DNA of 7,855 bases. Origin: Actinomycetes bacterium (lineage in GTDB: Bacteria > Actinomycetota > Acidimicrobiia > Acidimicrobiales > Palsa-688). Positions 1-7,695 of the stretch are shown here, piece by piece. Positions within the stretch are counted from its first letter, which is position 1, and each line of letters starts with the position of its first letter. A program made the translations under genes and the position numbers. The stretch covers positions 1-7,855 of the forward strand of contig JAKAXG010000184.1 of NCBI GenBank assembly GCA_021827225.1. Reading direction: 5' to 3'. The notes below the pieces were generated by a model. The model had not been told where the DNA came from, made no database searches, and saw nothing but the letters and a program-made list of their open reading frames with translations.

Positions 1-1174
1 AGACGGTTATGGCCTGGGCCAGGTCGATGGGACCGTAGGCCTCCCCGTTGTCGTTGTGGGCGATGAAGTTGCCGACCCGCATGCTGCCGGTGTCGTTGAA
101 GATGCTGTAGGGGGTGACCAGCCCGTACTTGAGCCCGGCGGTGGCGGTGACCAGCTTGAACGTGGAACCGGGGGCGTACTGGCCCTGTATGGTCCGGTCC
201 AGCAGCGGATCGGCCGGGTTGTGGAGCAGGGCCTGGTAGTTCGCCTGGCTGATCCCACCCACGAACTGCTGCGGGTCGTAGGTCGGGTTGGTGGCCAGTG
301 CCAGGATCTGGCCGGTGTTGGGGTCCTCGACCACCGCGGATCCGTCGGGCGCGGCGAAGTCGCGCCCGGTGGTCGAGTCGAAGGTCTGCCGGGCGGCGGC
401 CAGGCCCTGGCTGATGGCCTGCTCGGCGACCATCTGGATGTTGCCGTCGATGGTCAGCTCGAGATCGTTCCCGGGCACCGAGGGGGTGAAGCTGAGAGCG
501 GCCAGTACCCGCCCCTGGGAGTCCACCTGCATGCGCTGGACTCCAGGCTTACCCCGCAGGTAGGGCTCGTAGGTAGCCTCGATGCCGGCCAGGCCGATCT
601 GGTCGCCGGCCTGGTAGCCCCGGGCCTTCAGCTTCGACAACTCGGCCGAGTCGATCTGGCCCACGTATCCGACCAGGTTGGCGGCGGCCTTGCCCATCGG
701 GCTGTAGGTGCGAACCGACATCGACGTGGCCTTCACCCCGGGGAAGAGCTCCTGGTGCTCCTGGACGTAGAGGATCTGCTCCGGGTTGGCGTCGGGCATG
801 ACCGGGACCGGGGCGAAAGGGCTGTACTGGAGGTTGTTGACCGCGGCGTCGAGCTGCCCGGTCGTCATGCCGAGCAGCGGGGCCAGGCGGCCCAGCATGG
901 CGGGGTTCTGGCTGGCGACCTGGCGGTCGACCTCGATCACCGGCTCGTTGACGTTGCCGACCAGCACGTCGCCGTTGCGGTCGAGGATCCGACCGCGGGG
1001 CGCCTGGACGTAGATGAGACGGACCCCGTTGTCGGCGGCCACCGCCTGGCCCCTCGGGGCGTTGATCACCTGCAGCGACCACAGGCGGGCGAAGAGGGCG
1101 GCGAACAGGCACCCGACCACCATGATGAGGATGGACAGCCGGACCCGCAACGAGGGCTGGTCGGGACCGCTCAC
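1..1174 (-). CDS. mrdA: Penicillin-binding protein 2, elongasome transpeptidase (3' end outside window)
   Basis: Class B penicillin-binding protein that cross-links peptidoglycan during lateral-wall growth, acting outside the membrane with RodA and MreBCD. I translated the minus strand by hand: 391 codons stay open to the window edge. A short cytoplasmic N-terminus is followed by one membrane anchor (about residues 13-31). The PBP dimerisation domain follows, with PRGRILDRNG at 59-68, a GYVGQID segment near 169-175 and GLAGIEATYEPYLRG near 194-208. The transpeptidase domain starts near 235 and contains the active-site STFK (Ser337, Lys340) after APG. The SxN and KTG motifs lie outside the window. 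The GTG start overlaps the mreD stop by 4 nt (GTGA), which suggests translational coupling. The family is typically 600-700 residues, so a bit over half is present. A divisome PBP3 is the alternative, but the mreBCD context makes PBP2 much likelier. Confidence 0.93.
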   Translation of the reverse strand, partial: MSGPDQPSLRVRLSILIMVVGCLFAALFARLWSLQVINAPRGQAVAADNGVRLIYVQAPRGRILDRNGDVLVGNVNEPVIEVDRQVASQNPAMLGRLAPLLGMTTGQLDAAVNNLQYSPFAPVPVMPDANPEQILYVQEHQELFPGVKATSMSVRTYSPMGKAAANLVGYVGQIDSAELSKLKARGYQAGDQIGLAGIEATYEPYLRGKPGVQRMQVDSQGRVLAALSFTPSVPGNDLELTIDGNIQMVAEQAISQGLAAARQTFDSTTGRDFAAPDGSAVVEDPNTGQILALATNPTYDPQQFVGGISQANYQALLHNPADPLLDRTIQGQYAPGSTFKLVTATAGLKYGLVTPYSIFNDTGSMRVGNFIAHNDNGEAYGPIDLAQAITV

Positions 1175-1743
1175 CGGACCGGCACCCCCACGCTGCGGGC
1201 GCCGCCGCCGACCGGAGAACCGAAGCGGTCGGCCCCGACCGAACCCCTGGCGGCGCGGGCGTAGATGTAACAGACCGGCAGCGCCAGCACCGCGCTCCAG
1301 AGCGCCTCGACGACGTCCACCCGGATCAGCCACGAGCGACCCCCGGCCACCAGCTGGTGCTGGCCCAGCACGTCGCCGGCGGCCACGAACAGCAGCACCG
1401 CACCCGCCGTGCCGATCAGCCCGGCGACCGGCACCAGGGTCCGACGCTCCTGCAGCACCGACGCCCGCAGCGCCCCGATGGCCGCCCCGGTCAGGCAGTA
1501 GGTGAGCGCGGACAAGCCGATGGGCGTAGAGGTGAGGAACATGTCCGTGACGAGCCCGGCCCAGAAGCCCACCCAGGCGCCAGCCTCGGCCCCCCCGGTC
1601 AGCCCGGCGCAGACCACCACCACGACCATCAGGTCGGGGGCCACACCGCCGATTCGCAGGTCGGGAGCCAGAGCCGTCTGCACCAGCACCGCCACCACCA
1701 GGAGCAGGGCGATGCGCAGGCGGGCGGTGGCGACCGGGTTCAC
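1171..1743 (-). CDS. mreD: Rod shape-determining membrane protein MreD
   Basis: Integral membrane component of the cell-elongation complex, linking MreC and cytoplasmic MreB to the RodA/PBP2 synthase. The 190-residue product is strongly hydrophobic, with about six likely membrane segments (near 10-26, 35-50, 53-70, 74-92, 102-122 and 143-162). It shows the family pattern APDLMVV after the first helix and GFWAGLVTDMFL followed by a small-residue loop and GLSALTY (about 59-82). The basic, Gly-rich C-terminal tail (about 163-190) should be cytoplasmic. Length is slightly above the usual 160-180 residues because of this tail. The GTG start overlaps the mreC TGA by 4 nt. No clear Shine-Dalgarno precedes it, so translation probably depends on ribosomes finishing mreC. 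MreD proteins are poorly conserved in sequence, so part of the call rests on position between mreC and mrdA. Confidence 0.92.
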   Translation of the reverse strand: MNPVATARLRIALLLVVAVLVQTALAPDLRIGGVAPDLMVVVVVCAGLTGGAEAGAWVGFWAGLVTDMFLTSTPIGLSALTYCLTGAAIGALRASVLQERRTLVPVAGLIGTAGAVLLFVAAGDVLGQHQLVAGGRSWLIRVDVVEALWSAVLALPVCYIYARAARGSVGADRFGSPVGGGARSVGVPVR

Positions 1744-2579
1744 GCCGGAGACCAGAGCAGCACCTGCAGGTACGACATCTGGGAGACGTTGACCAGCGGC
1801 GTTATCGAGATGTTGGGCTCGGCCGCTCCCGCCGGGGTCGTGACCTTGGAGACCTTCCCGACCGGAATCCCCTTGGGGAATTTCTCCAGGGCCAGTCCAC
1901 TGGTGACGACGGTGTCACCGGGCTTGACGACCGGCGGCGCCAGGTTGGTGGAGTCGATCGTGATGTGCAGCGGCTCGGACCGGCCCTGACCGCCGGCAGA
2001 GCCGACGTTACCGCCCGGCAGGCTGACCCCCACGGCGAAGCTGGGATCGGTCAGCAGCCGCACCGTGGAAGTGTGCGCCGTCACCGACAGCACGCTCCCG
2101 ACCAGGCCGCCGGCTGCCACCACCGGCTGACCGGGGGCGATGCCGCTGACGGTGCCCTTGTTGATCGTCAGCGAGTTGTCGAAGTTGGAGAAGCCCTGGT
2201 CGATGACCTGCACCGCCACGGTGGGGATGGAGCCCACGAACGGCAGGTTCATCTCCTGCAGGAGCTGTTGGGCCGCCCGTTCGGAGGCCGAGGAGCTCAC
2301 CGCCTGGTTCTGCAGGCCGGCTATCTGCTGGCGCAGCTTCTGGTTCTCCGCCTTCAGCGACCCGTAGTCGATGGCCCCGGTGAGGAAGTTCCCGATGGGC
2401 GCCAGAGCGGCGTGGGTGGCCCGCTGCAGTGGAGAGAAGGCGTCGGAGACCCCGGAGCGGACCGAGCTCAGCACCCCGCTGCCGTTGCTGCGGGCGTCGA
2501 TGGTCACCAACGTCAGAGCGGCGAGCACGAGCACCGCCAGGACGTTGCGGGTGCGCGAGGAACGACGGTAGACAGCCAC
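1740..2579 (-). CDS. mreC: Rod shape-determining protein MreC
   Basis: Single-pass scaffold of the elongasome that self-associates outside the membrane and contacts PBP2. The 279-residue product has a basic N-terminus, one membrane helix (about residues 12-27), a Ser/Gly linker, and a predicted coiled coil (about 71-92, starting DYGSLKAENQKLRQQI) that normally drives dimerisation. The beta-domain pair follows. Recognisable family signatures are GLVGSV (158-163), HTSTVRLLTDPSFAVGV (169-185) and GDTVVTSGL...FPKGIPVGKV (221-243). Length is normal for MreC. The GTG start was chosen because it gives the canonical basic-then-hydrophobic N-terminus and has a GGAGGT Shine-Dalgarno upstream. It lies 21 nt after the mreB stop, and its own stop overlaps the mreD start. 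No oddities seen. Confidence 0.96.
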   Translation of the reverse strand: MAVYRRSSRTRNVLAVLVLAALTLVTIDARSNGSGVLSSVRSGVSDAFSPLQRATHAALAPIGNFLTGAIDYGSLKAENQKLRQQIAGLQNQAVSSSASERAAQQLLQEMNLPFVGSIPTVAVQVIDQGFSNFDNSLTINKGTVSGIAPGQPVVAAGGLVGSVLSVTAHTSTVRLLTDPSFAVGVSLPGGNVGSAGGQGRSEPLHITIDSTNLAPPVVKPGDTVVTSGLALEKFPKGIPVGKVSKVTTPAGAAEPNISITPLVNVSQMSYLQVLLWSPA

Positions 2580-2590
2580 GAAGGCGGTGG

Positions 2591-2596
2591 ACCTCC
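2591..2596 (-). promoter_or_regulatory. Shine-Dalgarno of mreC
   Basis: GGAGGT on the minus strand lies in the 21-nt gap between mreB and mreC, 11 nt before the GTG start. It is the best match to the anti-Shine-Dalgarno among the starts in this window and supports the GTG at 2579. The spacing is slightly longer than the usual 5-9 nt. Confidence 0.7.
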
Positions 2597-2600
2597 GGCT

Positions 2601-3641
2601 CTAGTGAGTCTGGGATGACATCAGTACGCCCTTCAGCACCTCGAACTCCTCCAGGCACTGGCCGCTGCCCACGGCCACGGAGTGCAGCGGGTTGTCGGCG
2701 ATGACAATGGGCATACCGGTCTCGGACATCAGCCTGGCTCCGAGGCCGTGGAGCAGGGCCCCGCCACCGGTGAGCACGATGCCCTGCTCCATGATGTCGG
2801 CGGCCAGCTCGGGAGGGGTCTTGTCCAGGGTCACCTTGACCGCGTCGACGATGGCCGACACCGGCTCCTCGATGGCCTCGCGGATCTCCTCGGTGGTGGT
2901 GACTATCGTCTTCGGCAGACCGGTGATCAGGTCCCGGCCGCGGATCTCGGCGTGCAGCTCCTCCTCGAGCGGGCAGGCCGACCCGAGGGCGATCTTGATC
3001 TCCTCGGCCGTGCGCTCGCCGAGGGCCAGGCTGTATTCCTTCTTGATGAACTGGATGATGGCCTCGTCCAGTTCGTCGCCGCCGATGCGCACCGACTGGC
3101 TCGTGACTATGCCCCCGAGGGAGATGACCGCCACCTCGGTGGTCCCACCCCCGATGTCGACGACCATGTTGCCGGTCGGCTCGTGCACGGGCAGCCCGGC
3201 GCCGATGGCGGCGGCCATGGGCTCTTCGATGATGAAGGCCGGCTTGCGGGCCCCGGCCGACTCGGCGGCCTCCTGGACCGCCCGCTGCTCCACCCCGGTG
3301 ATGCCCGAAGGCACGCAGATGACCATGCGGGGCTTGGCGAACTTGCGGGGGCCGTGCACCCGGCGGATGAAATACGCCAGCATCTTCTCGCAGATGTCGA
3401 AGTTGGCGATCACGCCGTCGCGCAGCGGCCGGATGGCCTGGATGTGGCTGGGCGTGCGCCCGATCATCCGCTTGGCTTCCATACCGACCGCCAGGGGACG
3501 GTCATCTTTCGTGTTGACCGCCACCACGGAAGGCTCGTTGAGGACGATGCCGCGCCCGCGCACGTAGACAAGGGTGTTGGCGGTACCGAGATCAACGGCC
3601 ATGTCCCGGCCGAACAAGCCGGTGAAGAGATTGTCCGACAC
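2601..3641 (-). CDS. mreB: Rod shape-determining actin homologue MreB
   Basis: Bacterial actin that forms membrane-bound antiparallel filaments and orients the peptidoglycan elongation machinery. The 346-residue product is full length. Nucleotide-binding signatures are in order: phosphate-1 DLGTANT (17-23), [11 protein letters not shown] (139-149, with Glu140 as likely catalytic residue), phosphate-2 DIGGGTTE (162-169) and the adenosine loop TGGGALL (291-297). [11 protein letters not shown] (111-121) and GGDELDEAI (187-195) are also typical. The GTG start gives the usual short N-terminus before [10 protein letters not shown]. An AGGA element lies 9 nt upstream. It heads mreB-mreC-mreD-mrdA and has its own likely promoter in the spacer after ndk. 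Similarity is to true MreB rather than DnaK or FtsA, since the protein lacks their extra domains. Nothing is missing or broken. Confidence 0.98.
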   Translation of the reverse strand: MSDNLFTGLFGRDMAVDLGTANTLVYVRGRGIVLNEPSVVAVNTKDDRPLAVGMEAKRMIGRTPSHIQAIRPLRDGVIANFDICEKMLAYFIRRVHGPRKFAKPRMVICVPSGITGVEQRAVQEAAESAGARKPAFIIEEPMAAAIGAGLPVHEPTGNMVVDIGGGTTEVAVISLGGIVTSQSVRIGGDELDEAIIQFIKKEYSLALGERTAEEIKIALGSACPLEEELHAEIRGRDLITGLPKTIVTTTEEIREAIEEPVSAIVDAVKVTLDKTPPELAADIMEQGIVLTGGGALLHGLGARLMSETGMPIVIADNPLHSVAVGSGQCLEEFEVLKGVLMSSQTH

Positions 3642-3650
3642 GCGAGGGCT

Positions 3651-3654
3651 TCCT
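3651..3654 (-). promoter_or_regulatory. Probable Shine-Dalgarno of mreB
   Basis: AGGA on the minus strand, separated by 9 nt from the mreB GTG. It is a modest match but is the only purine-rich element close to this start, so it supports the chosen GTG. Confidence 0.45.
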
Positions 3655-3680
3655 GTCAGAGAGTGGCGGAGGACGTGCCG

Positions 3681-3709
3681 AGGCTATCCGGCCCCGGACC
3701 CCCCGTCCA
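3681..3709 (-). promoter_or_regulatory. Putative promoter of mreBCD-mrdA
   Basis: On the minus strand TGGACG (3709-3704) and TAGCCT (3686-3681) are separated by exactly 17 nt. The first matches 4 of 6 bases of TTGACA. The second fits the TAnnnT form of actinobacterial -10 elements. Transcription would start near 3674, giving a leader of about 33 nt that contains the AGGA ribosome site. The call comes from visual pattern matching in G+C-rich DNA; the position just before an operon and after a terminator-like hairpin raises its likelihood. Confidence 0.45.
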
Positions 3710-3761
3710 CCCGCCCAACGGGCGATCCACCACTTCTCCAGTGGCCGCGACTAGCTTTCCG

Positions 3762-3775
3762 CCGCTCGGGAGCGG
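3762..3775. repeat. Short inverted repeat in ndk-mreB spacer
   Basis: CCGCTC and GAGCGG are perfect complements around a 2-nt centre. The neighbourhood is full of related G+C-rich palindromes: CTGCGCAG at 3781-3788, GGCGGCCGCC at 3799-3808, and CCACT/AGTGG around a 5-nt loop at 3730-3744. No gene is visible in the 216-bp spacer 3642-3857. These could be extra transcription barriers, or simply compositional by-products of very high G+C. Confidence 0.35.
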
Positions 3776-3810
3776 GGCCGCTGCGCAGGGCCGGACCGGG
3801 CGGCCGCCTG

Positions 3811-3849
3811 GGCCGCCGGGCCGCACCCGGGGTGGGCGGCCCGGCGGCC
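3811..3849 (-). terminator. Perfect 14-bp stem-loop after ndk, likely terminator
   Basis: Positions 3811-3824 and 3836-3849 are exact reverse complements (14 bp, all G/C) around an 11-nt loop. The stem begins 8 nt after the ndk TGA. No T-run follows on the minus strand, so this is not a classical U-tailed intrinsic terminator. U-less hairpins are often proposed as terminators in high-GC Actinomycetota. It separates ndk from the mreB promoter region and could also protect the ndk mRNA 3' end. Confidence 0.6.
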
Positions 3850-3857
3850 GGCGGGAA

Positions 3858-4268
3858 TCAGGCCAGGCCGGGGAAGAAGATCCCGATCTCCCGGGCGGCG
3901 GACTCGGCGCTGTCGGAGCCGTGGACCAGGTTCTCGCCCGTGTCGAGGGCCAGATCACCCCTGATGGTGCCGGGTGCGGCGTTGGCCGGGTTGGTGGCAC
4001 CCATCATGTTGCGCACGATCTGCCAGGTGTCCTCGGGACCCTCGACCACCATGACCATCACCGGGGAGCGGGTGATGAAAGCCAGGAGGTCCTCGTAGAA
4101 CCCCTTGCCCTCGTGCTCGGCGTAGTGGCGACCCGCCACCTCCCGGTCGAGGGTGCGCAGCTCGGCGGCCACCAGACGGAGGCCCTTGCGCTCCAGACGG
4201 GCGATGATCTGGCCGGAGAGACCCCGCTCGACGGCGTCGGGCTTGCAGATAACCAGGGTGCGATTCAC
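3858..4268 (-). CDS. ndk: Nucleoside diphosphate kinase
   Basis: Cytoplasmic enzyme that moves the gamma-phosphate from ATP to other (d)NDPs through a phosphohistidine, balancing nucleotide pools. The 136-residue product has normal bacterial length. Signatures are [12 protein letters not shown] near the N-terminus (Lys9 in the nucleotide site), the nucleotide-binding region [16 protein letters not shown] (90-105), and NLVHGSDS with the catalytic His116. The GTG start places [10 protein letters not shown] at the normal N-terminus. No Shine-Dalgarno is visible: the bases just before GTG on the minus strand are C-rich. With a -10-like hexamer only 9 nt upstream, the transcript may be leaderless or nearly so. 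The gene lies between folC and mreB, with gaps on both sides, and is probably a single-gene transcript ending at the stem-loop just downstream. Confidence 0.98.
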   Translation of the reverse strand: MNRTLVICKPDAVERGLSGQIIARLERKGLRLVAAELRTLDREVAGRHYAEHEGKGFYEDLLAFITRSPVMVMVVEGPEDTWQIVRNMMGATNPANAAPGTIRGDLALDTGENLVHGSDSAESAAREIGIFFPGLA

Positions 4269-4277
4269 GAGGGGGGC

Positions 4278-4283
4278 AGGCTA
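4278..4283 (-). promoter_or_regulatory. Putative -10 element of ndk (near-leaderless start)
   Basis: TAGCCT on the minus strand fits TAnnnT and is the same hexamer proposed for mreB. Only 9 nt separate it from the ndk GTG, so initiation would fall at or within a few bases of the start codon. That agrees with the lack of a ribosome-binding site. A -35 partner is weak: TGCGAG at 17 nt or CTGCGA at 18 nt. The spacer contains a CCCCGGGG palindrome (4292-4299). Confidence 0.35.
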
Positions 4284-4395
4284 GTCCCGCACCCCGGGGA
4301 CTCGCAGGCGGTCCGGGTGGCCGGAGGGCGCAGTGGACGGCGGCCACGGTGGCGCAGGACCAGCTCGGGTTTCGGGCGGAGAGGCAATCGAGCGG

Positions 4396-4430
4396 GACCG
4401 CCCGGATGCCGCCGGGCCGGCCCAGCGGTC
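4396..4430 (-). terminator. Weak hairpin candidate after folC
   Basis: GACCGC and GCGGTC are complementary (6 bp) at the ends of this stretch, just after the folC TAG. The loop contains a second perfect palindrome, GGGCCGGCCC (4414-4423). There is no T-run. It may attenuate read-through from the clp-folC run into ndk, but such pairings are common in DNA this rich in G+C. The rest of the 163-bp gap (4269-4431) holds no gene I can support. Confidence 0.3.
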
Positions 4431-4431
4431 G

Positions 4432-5754
4432 CTACGCCTCGACGGCCAGGGCCGCCCGGGCCGCCCCCACCACGTAGAGCGACCCGGTGACGAGAACCAG
4501 ATCCGCGGCGGTGGCGGCCTCCGACGCCGCGGTCAGGGCGTCGGCCACGCTGGCGGCGGTGGTCACGGTCGGCACGCCCAGCGCCCGGGCTGCCGCGGCG
4601 ACCTCGTCCGGTTCCTGGGTGCGGGGCGAGGGGGCCGGGCAGGCGACGACCATCCGGGCCCGGGAGGCGCCCAGGGCCTGCAGCATCTCCAGCGGCGACT
4701 TGCCCTTCAGCATGCCGACCACCAGCACGACCGACCGGTCGGCGCCGAACTCCTCGAGCACCGCGGCGGAGGCCACGGTGGCTCCCTCCAGATTCTTGGC
4801 CCCGTCCAGGACGATCAGCGGGTCATGGCCGACTATCTCCAGCCGGCCCGGTGAGGAGACCGTGGCCGCGGCCTCGCGGACCAGCCGGTCGTCGACGGCG
4901 GCCCCGAAGAACGCCTCGGCGCCGGCCAGGGCCGCGGCGAAGTTGAACCCCTGGTGGGCCCCGTGGAGGTCGAGCCACACCCCTTCGTAGGTGGCACCCG
5001 GGGTGCGGATGCCGAGGGACCGGCCCCCCACGGCCAGCTGGTTGGTGAAGCAGTCCCACTCCCGCCCGGCCAGCCACAGCGCCGCCGGCGACTCCTTCTC
5101 GAAGATGGGCAGGAGCTCGGGGTCCCGCTCGGCCAGCACCAGCACCGATCCGGGCTTGATCACGCCGGCCTTCTCCCCCGCCACGTGGGCCCGGGTGGGG
5201 CCGAGGAACTCGACGTGGTCCAGACCCACATTGGTGACCACCGCCACCGATGCCGATGCCACGTTGGTGGCGTCCCAGCGCCCTCCCATGCCCACCTCGA
5301 GGACCGTGACGTCCACCGGCCGCTCGGCGAACCACACGAACGCCGCCGCGGTCATGATCTCGAACCAGGTGAGGTGCAGATCCGGACCGAGCATCTGCTC
5401 GGCGGCGGCCACCTGCTCGAGAACGGACCGGAGCGAGGCGTCGTCGATGGGTTCGCCATCGGTGGCGATCCGCTCGTTGAGCAGGGTCAGGTGCGGGCTG
5501 GTGAAGGTGCCGACGCGCAGCCCCTTGGCCGTGAGCAGGGAGGACAGGCACCGGGCCGTGGACGTCTTGCCGTTGGTCCCGGTGACGTGGATCACCGGGA
5601 CACTGTGCTGCGGGTCGGCCAGAACCGACATCAGGGCCCGCATTCGCGACAGGTCGGGGACCCGCTCGGCCCTCGAGCCGGCCAGCATCCGCTCCATGTT
5701 CTGGTGGCCGTCGAGCCACGCCAGGGCGTCGCCCAGGCTGGGGAAACCGCTCAA
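4432..5754 (-). CDS. folC: Bifunctional folylpolyglutamate/dihydrofolate synthase
   Basis: Mur-ligase-family cytoplasmic enzyme that adds glutamate to dihydropteroate and/or to folates using ATP. With the start used here it is 440 residues. Signatures are P-loop GTNGKTST (59-66), TSPHL (85-89), ERI (94-96), FEIMTAAAF (131-139), EVGMGGRWDATNV (153-165), TNVGLDHVEFLG (174-185), EKAGVIKPG (194-202, the lysine that is carbamylated in relatives), GAHQGFN (265-271) and a C-terminal TGSLYVVG (423-430). The normal DGAHN motif reads DGAKN here (317-321). The start is uncertain. I chose TTG at 5754 because it lies 8 nt after the clpX stop and keeps the N-terminal DALAWLD helix; ATG at 5697 would remove this helix. 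No strong ribosome site is seen, so coupling to clpX is likely. The frame remains open far upstream inside clpX, which is a G+C artefact and not a fusion. Whether both activities are present cannot be told by eye. Confidence 0.93.
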   Translation of the reverse strand: MSGFPSLGDALAWLDGHQNMERMLAGSRAERVPDLSRMRALMSVLADPQHSVPVIHVTGTNGKTSTARCLSSLLTAKGLRVGTFTSPHLTLLNERIATDGEPIDDASLRSVLEQVAAAEQMLGPDLHLTWFEIMTAAAFVWFAERPVDVTVLEVGMGGRWDATNVASASVAVVTNVGLDHVEFLGPTRAHVAGEKAGVIKPGSVLVLAERDPELLPIFEKESPAALWLAGREWDCFTNQLAVGGRSLGIRTPGATYEGVWLDLHGAHQGFNFAAALAGAEAFFGAAVDDRLVREAAATVSSPGRLEIVGHDPLIVLDGAKNLEGATVASAAVLEEFGADRSVVLVVGMLKGKSPLEMLQALGASRARMVVACPAPSPRTQEPDEVAAAARALGVPTVTTAASVADALTAASEAATAADLVLVTGSLYVVGAARAALAVEA

Positions 5755-5762
5755 GAAGCCGG

Positions 5763-7043
<1,281 letters not shown>

Positions 7044-7051
7044 GTCCCCCG

Positions 7052-7057
7052 CTCCCC
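7052..7057 (-). promoter_or_regulatory. Shine-Dalgarno of clpX
   Basis: GGGGAG on the minus strand in the 16-nt clpP-clpX gap, 8 nt from the GTG. Normal spacing and purine content support the GTG at 7043 as the clpX start. Confidence 0.6.
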
Positions 7058-7059
7058 GC

Positions 7060-7695
7060 TCAGGCGACGCCCGCGGCCTGCGGGACGAACGCCAACTCTC
7101 TCGTGGTGATCACTTCGTCGATGATGCCGTATTCCTGGGCTTCTTCGGCGCTCATGATGAAATCGCGCTCGGTGTCGCGGGCGATGCGCTCCACCTCTTG
7201 GTTGGTGTCGACCGCCAGCATCTTGTTGAGCAGGTCCCGCATGCGCAGGATCTCCTTGGCCTGGATCTCGATGTCGGTCGCCTGGCCGGCCGCCCCGCCG
7301 TGGGGCTGGTGGATGAGGATCCGGGCGTGGGGCAGGGCGTAGCGCTTGCCCTTGGTCCCGCCGGCCAGGATCACCGCCGCCGCGGACGCCGCCTGCCCGT
7401 AGCAGAACGTCGAGATGTCGTTCTTCACGAACTTCATGGTGTCGTAGATCGCGAACAAAGCGGTGATATCGCCGCCGGGCGAGTTGATGTAGATGCTGAT
7501 GTCCTTGTCCGCGTTCTTGTACTCGAGGTACAGCAGCTGGGCGCAGACGGCGTTGGCGACGTAGTCGTCGATCGGGGTACCGAGGAAGACGATGTTCTCC
7601 TCGAGCATCCGGGAAAAAAGGTCATAGCTCTTCTCGCCACGGTTCGTCTGCTCGAAGACGCCCGGGATGTGGTACTGAGCGACAGGGTTGATCAT
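7060..7695 (-). CDS. clpP: ATP-dependent Clp protease proteolytic subunit ClpP (ClpP2-like)
   Basis: Serine protease subunit that forms the barrel-shaped ClpP tetradecamer and degrades substrates delivered by ClpX. The 211-residue product has the complete catalytic triad: Ser104 in [11 protein letters not shown], His129 in [11 protein letters not shown] and Asp178 in RDTERDFIM. The spacings of 25 and 49 residues equal those of E. coli ClpP. YINSPGG (69-75) is the substrate/oxyanion region. The Ser motif followed by AAA rather than MG resembles Mycobacterium ClpP2 rather than ClpP1, from memory of those sequences. The ATG start overlaps the upstream tig stop by 4 nt (ATGA), with GGAG 5 nt before it. 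A propeptide of a few residues may be removed. Only one clpP lies between tig and clpX, whereas many Actinomycetota have two in tandem. Confidence 0.97.
   Translation of the reverse strand: MINPVAQYHIPGVFEQTNRGEKSYDLFSRMLEENIVFLGTPIDDYVANAVCAQLLYLEYKNADKDISIYINSPGGDITALFAIYDTMKFVKNDISTFCYGQAASAAAVILAGGTKGKRYALPHARILIHQPHGGAAGQATDIEIQAKEILRMRDLLNKMLAVDTNQEVERIARDTERDFIMSAEEAQEYGIIDEVITTRELAFVPQAAGVA

Noticed and set aside
549..1112. A minus-strand frame of 187 codons inside mrdA.
   Set aside because: It lies in a different frame from the PBP2 reading frame, which I verified line by line as uninterrupted from 1174 to 1. The peptide is Arg/Pro/Gly-rich.
56..1264. A 402-codon plus-strand frame antisense to mrdA.
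   Set aside because: It is opposite a clear PBP2 frame with an intact STFK site, and is Gly/Val/Asp/His-rich with no motif.
3799..3808. GGCGGCCGCC palindrome as an operator or integration site.
   Set aside because: It lies within very G+C-rich DNA where such palindromes arise easily; there is no direct repeat, integrase or regulator nearby.
3955..4347. A minus-strand frame extending from the folC-ndk gap into ndk, possibly a small gene.
   Set aside because: The peptide is Pro/Arg/Gly-rich and overlaps ndk out of frame. It does not resemble the small membrane protein found at this place in other Actinomycetota.
2682..4490. A 602-codon plus-strand frame antisense to mreB and ndk.
   Set aside because: Composition is Gly/Asp/Leu/His-rich without recognisable motifs, and it overlaps two intact conserved genes and the stem-loop region. 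It is typical of antisense frames in high-GC genes.
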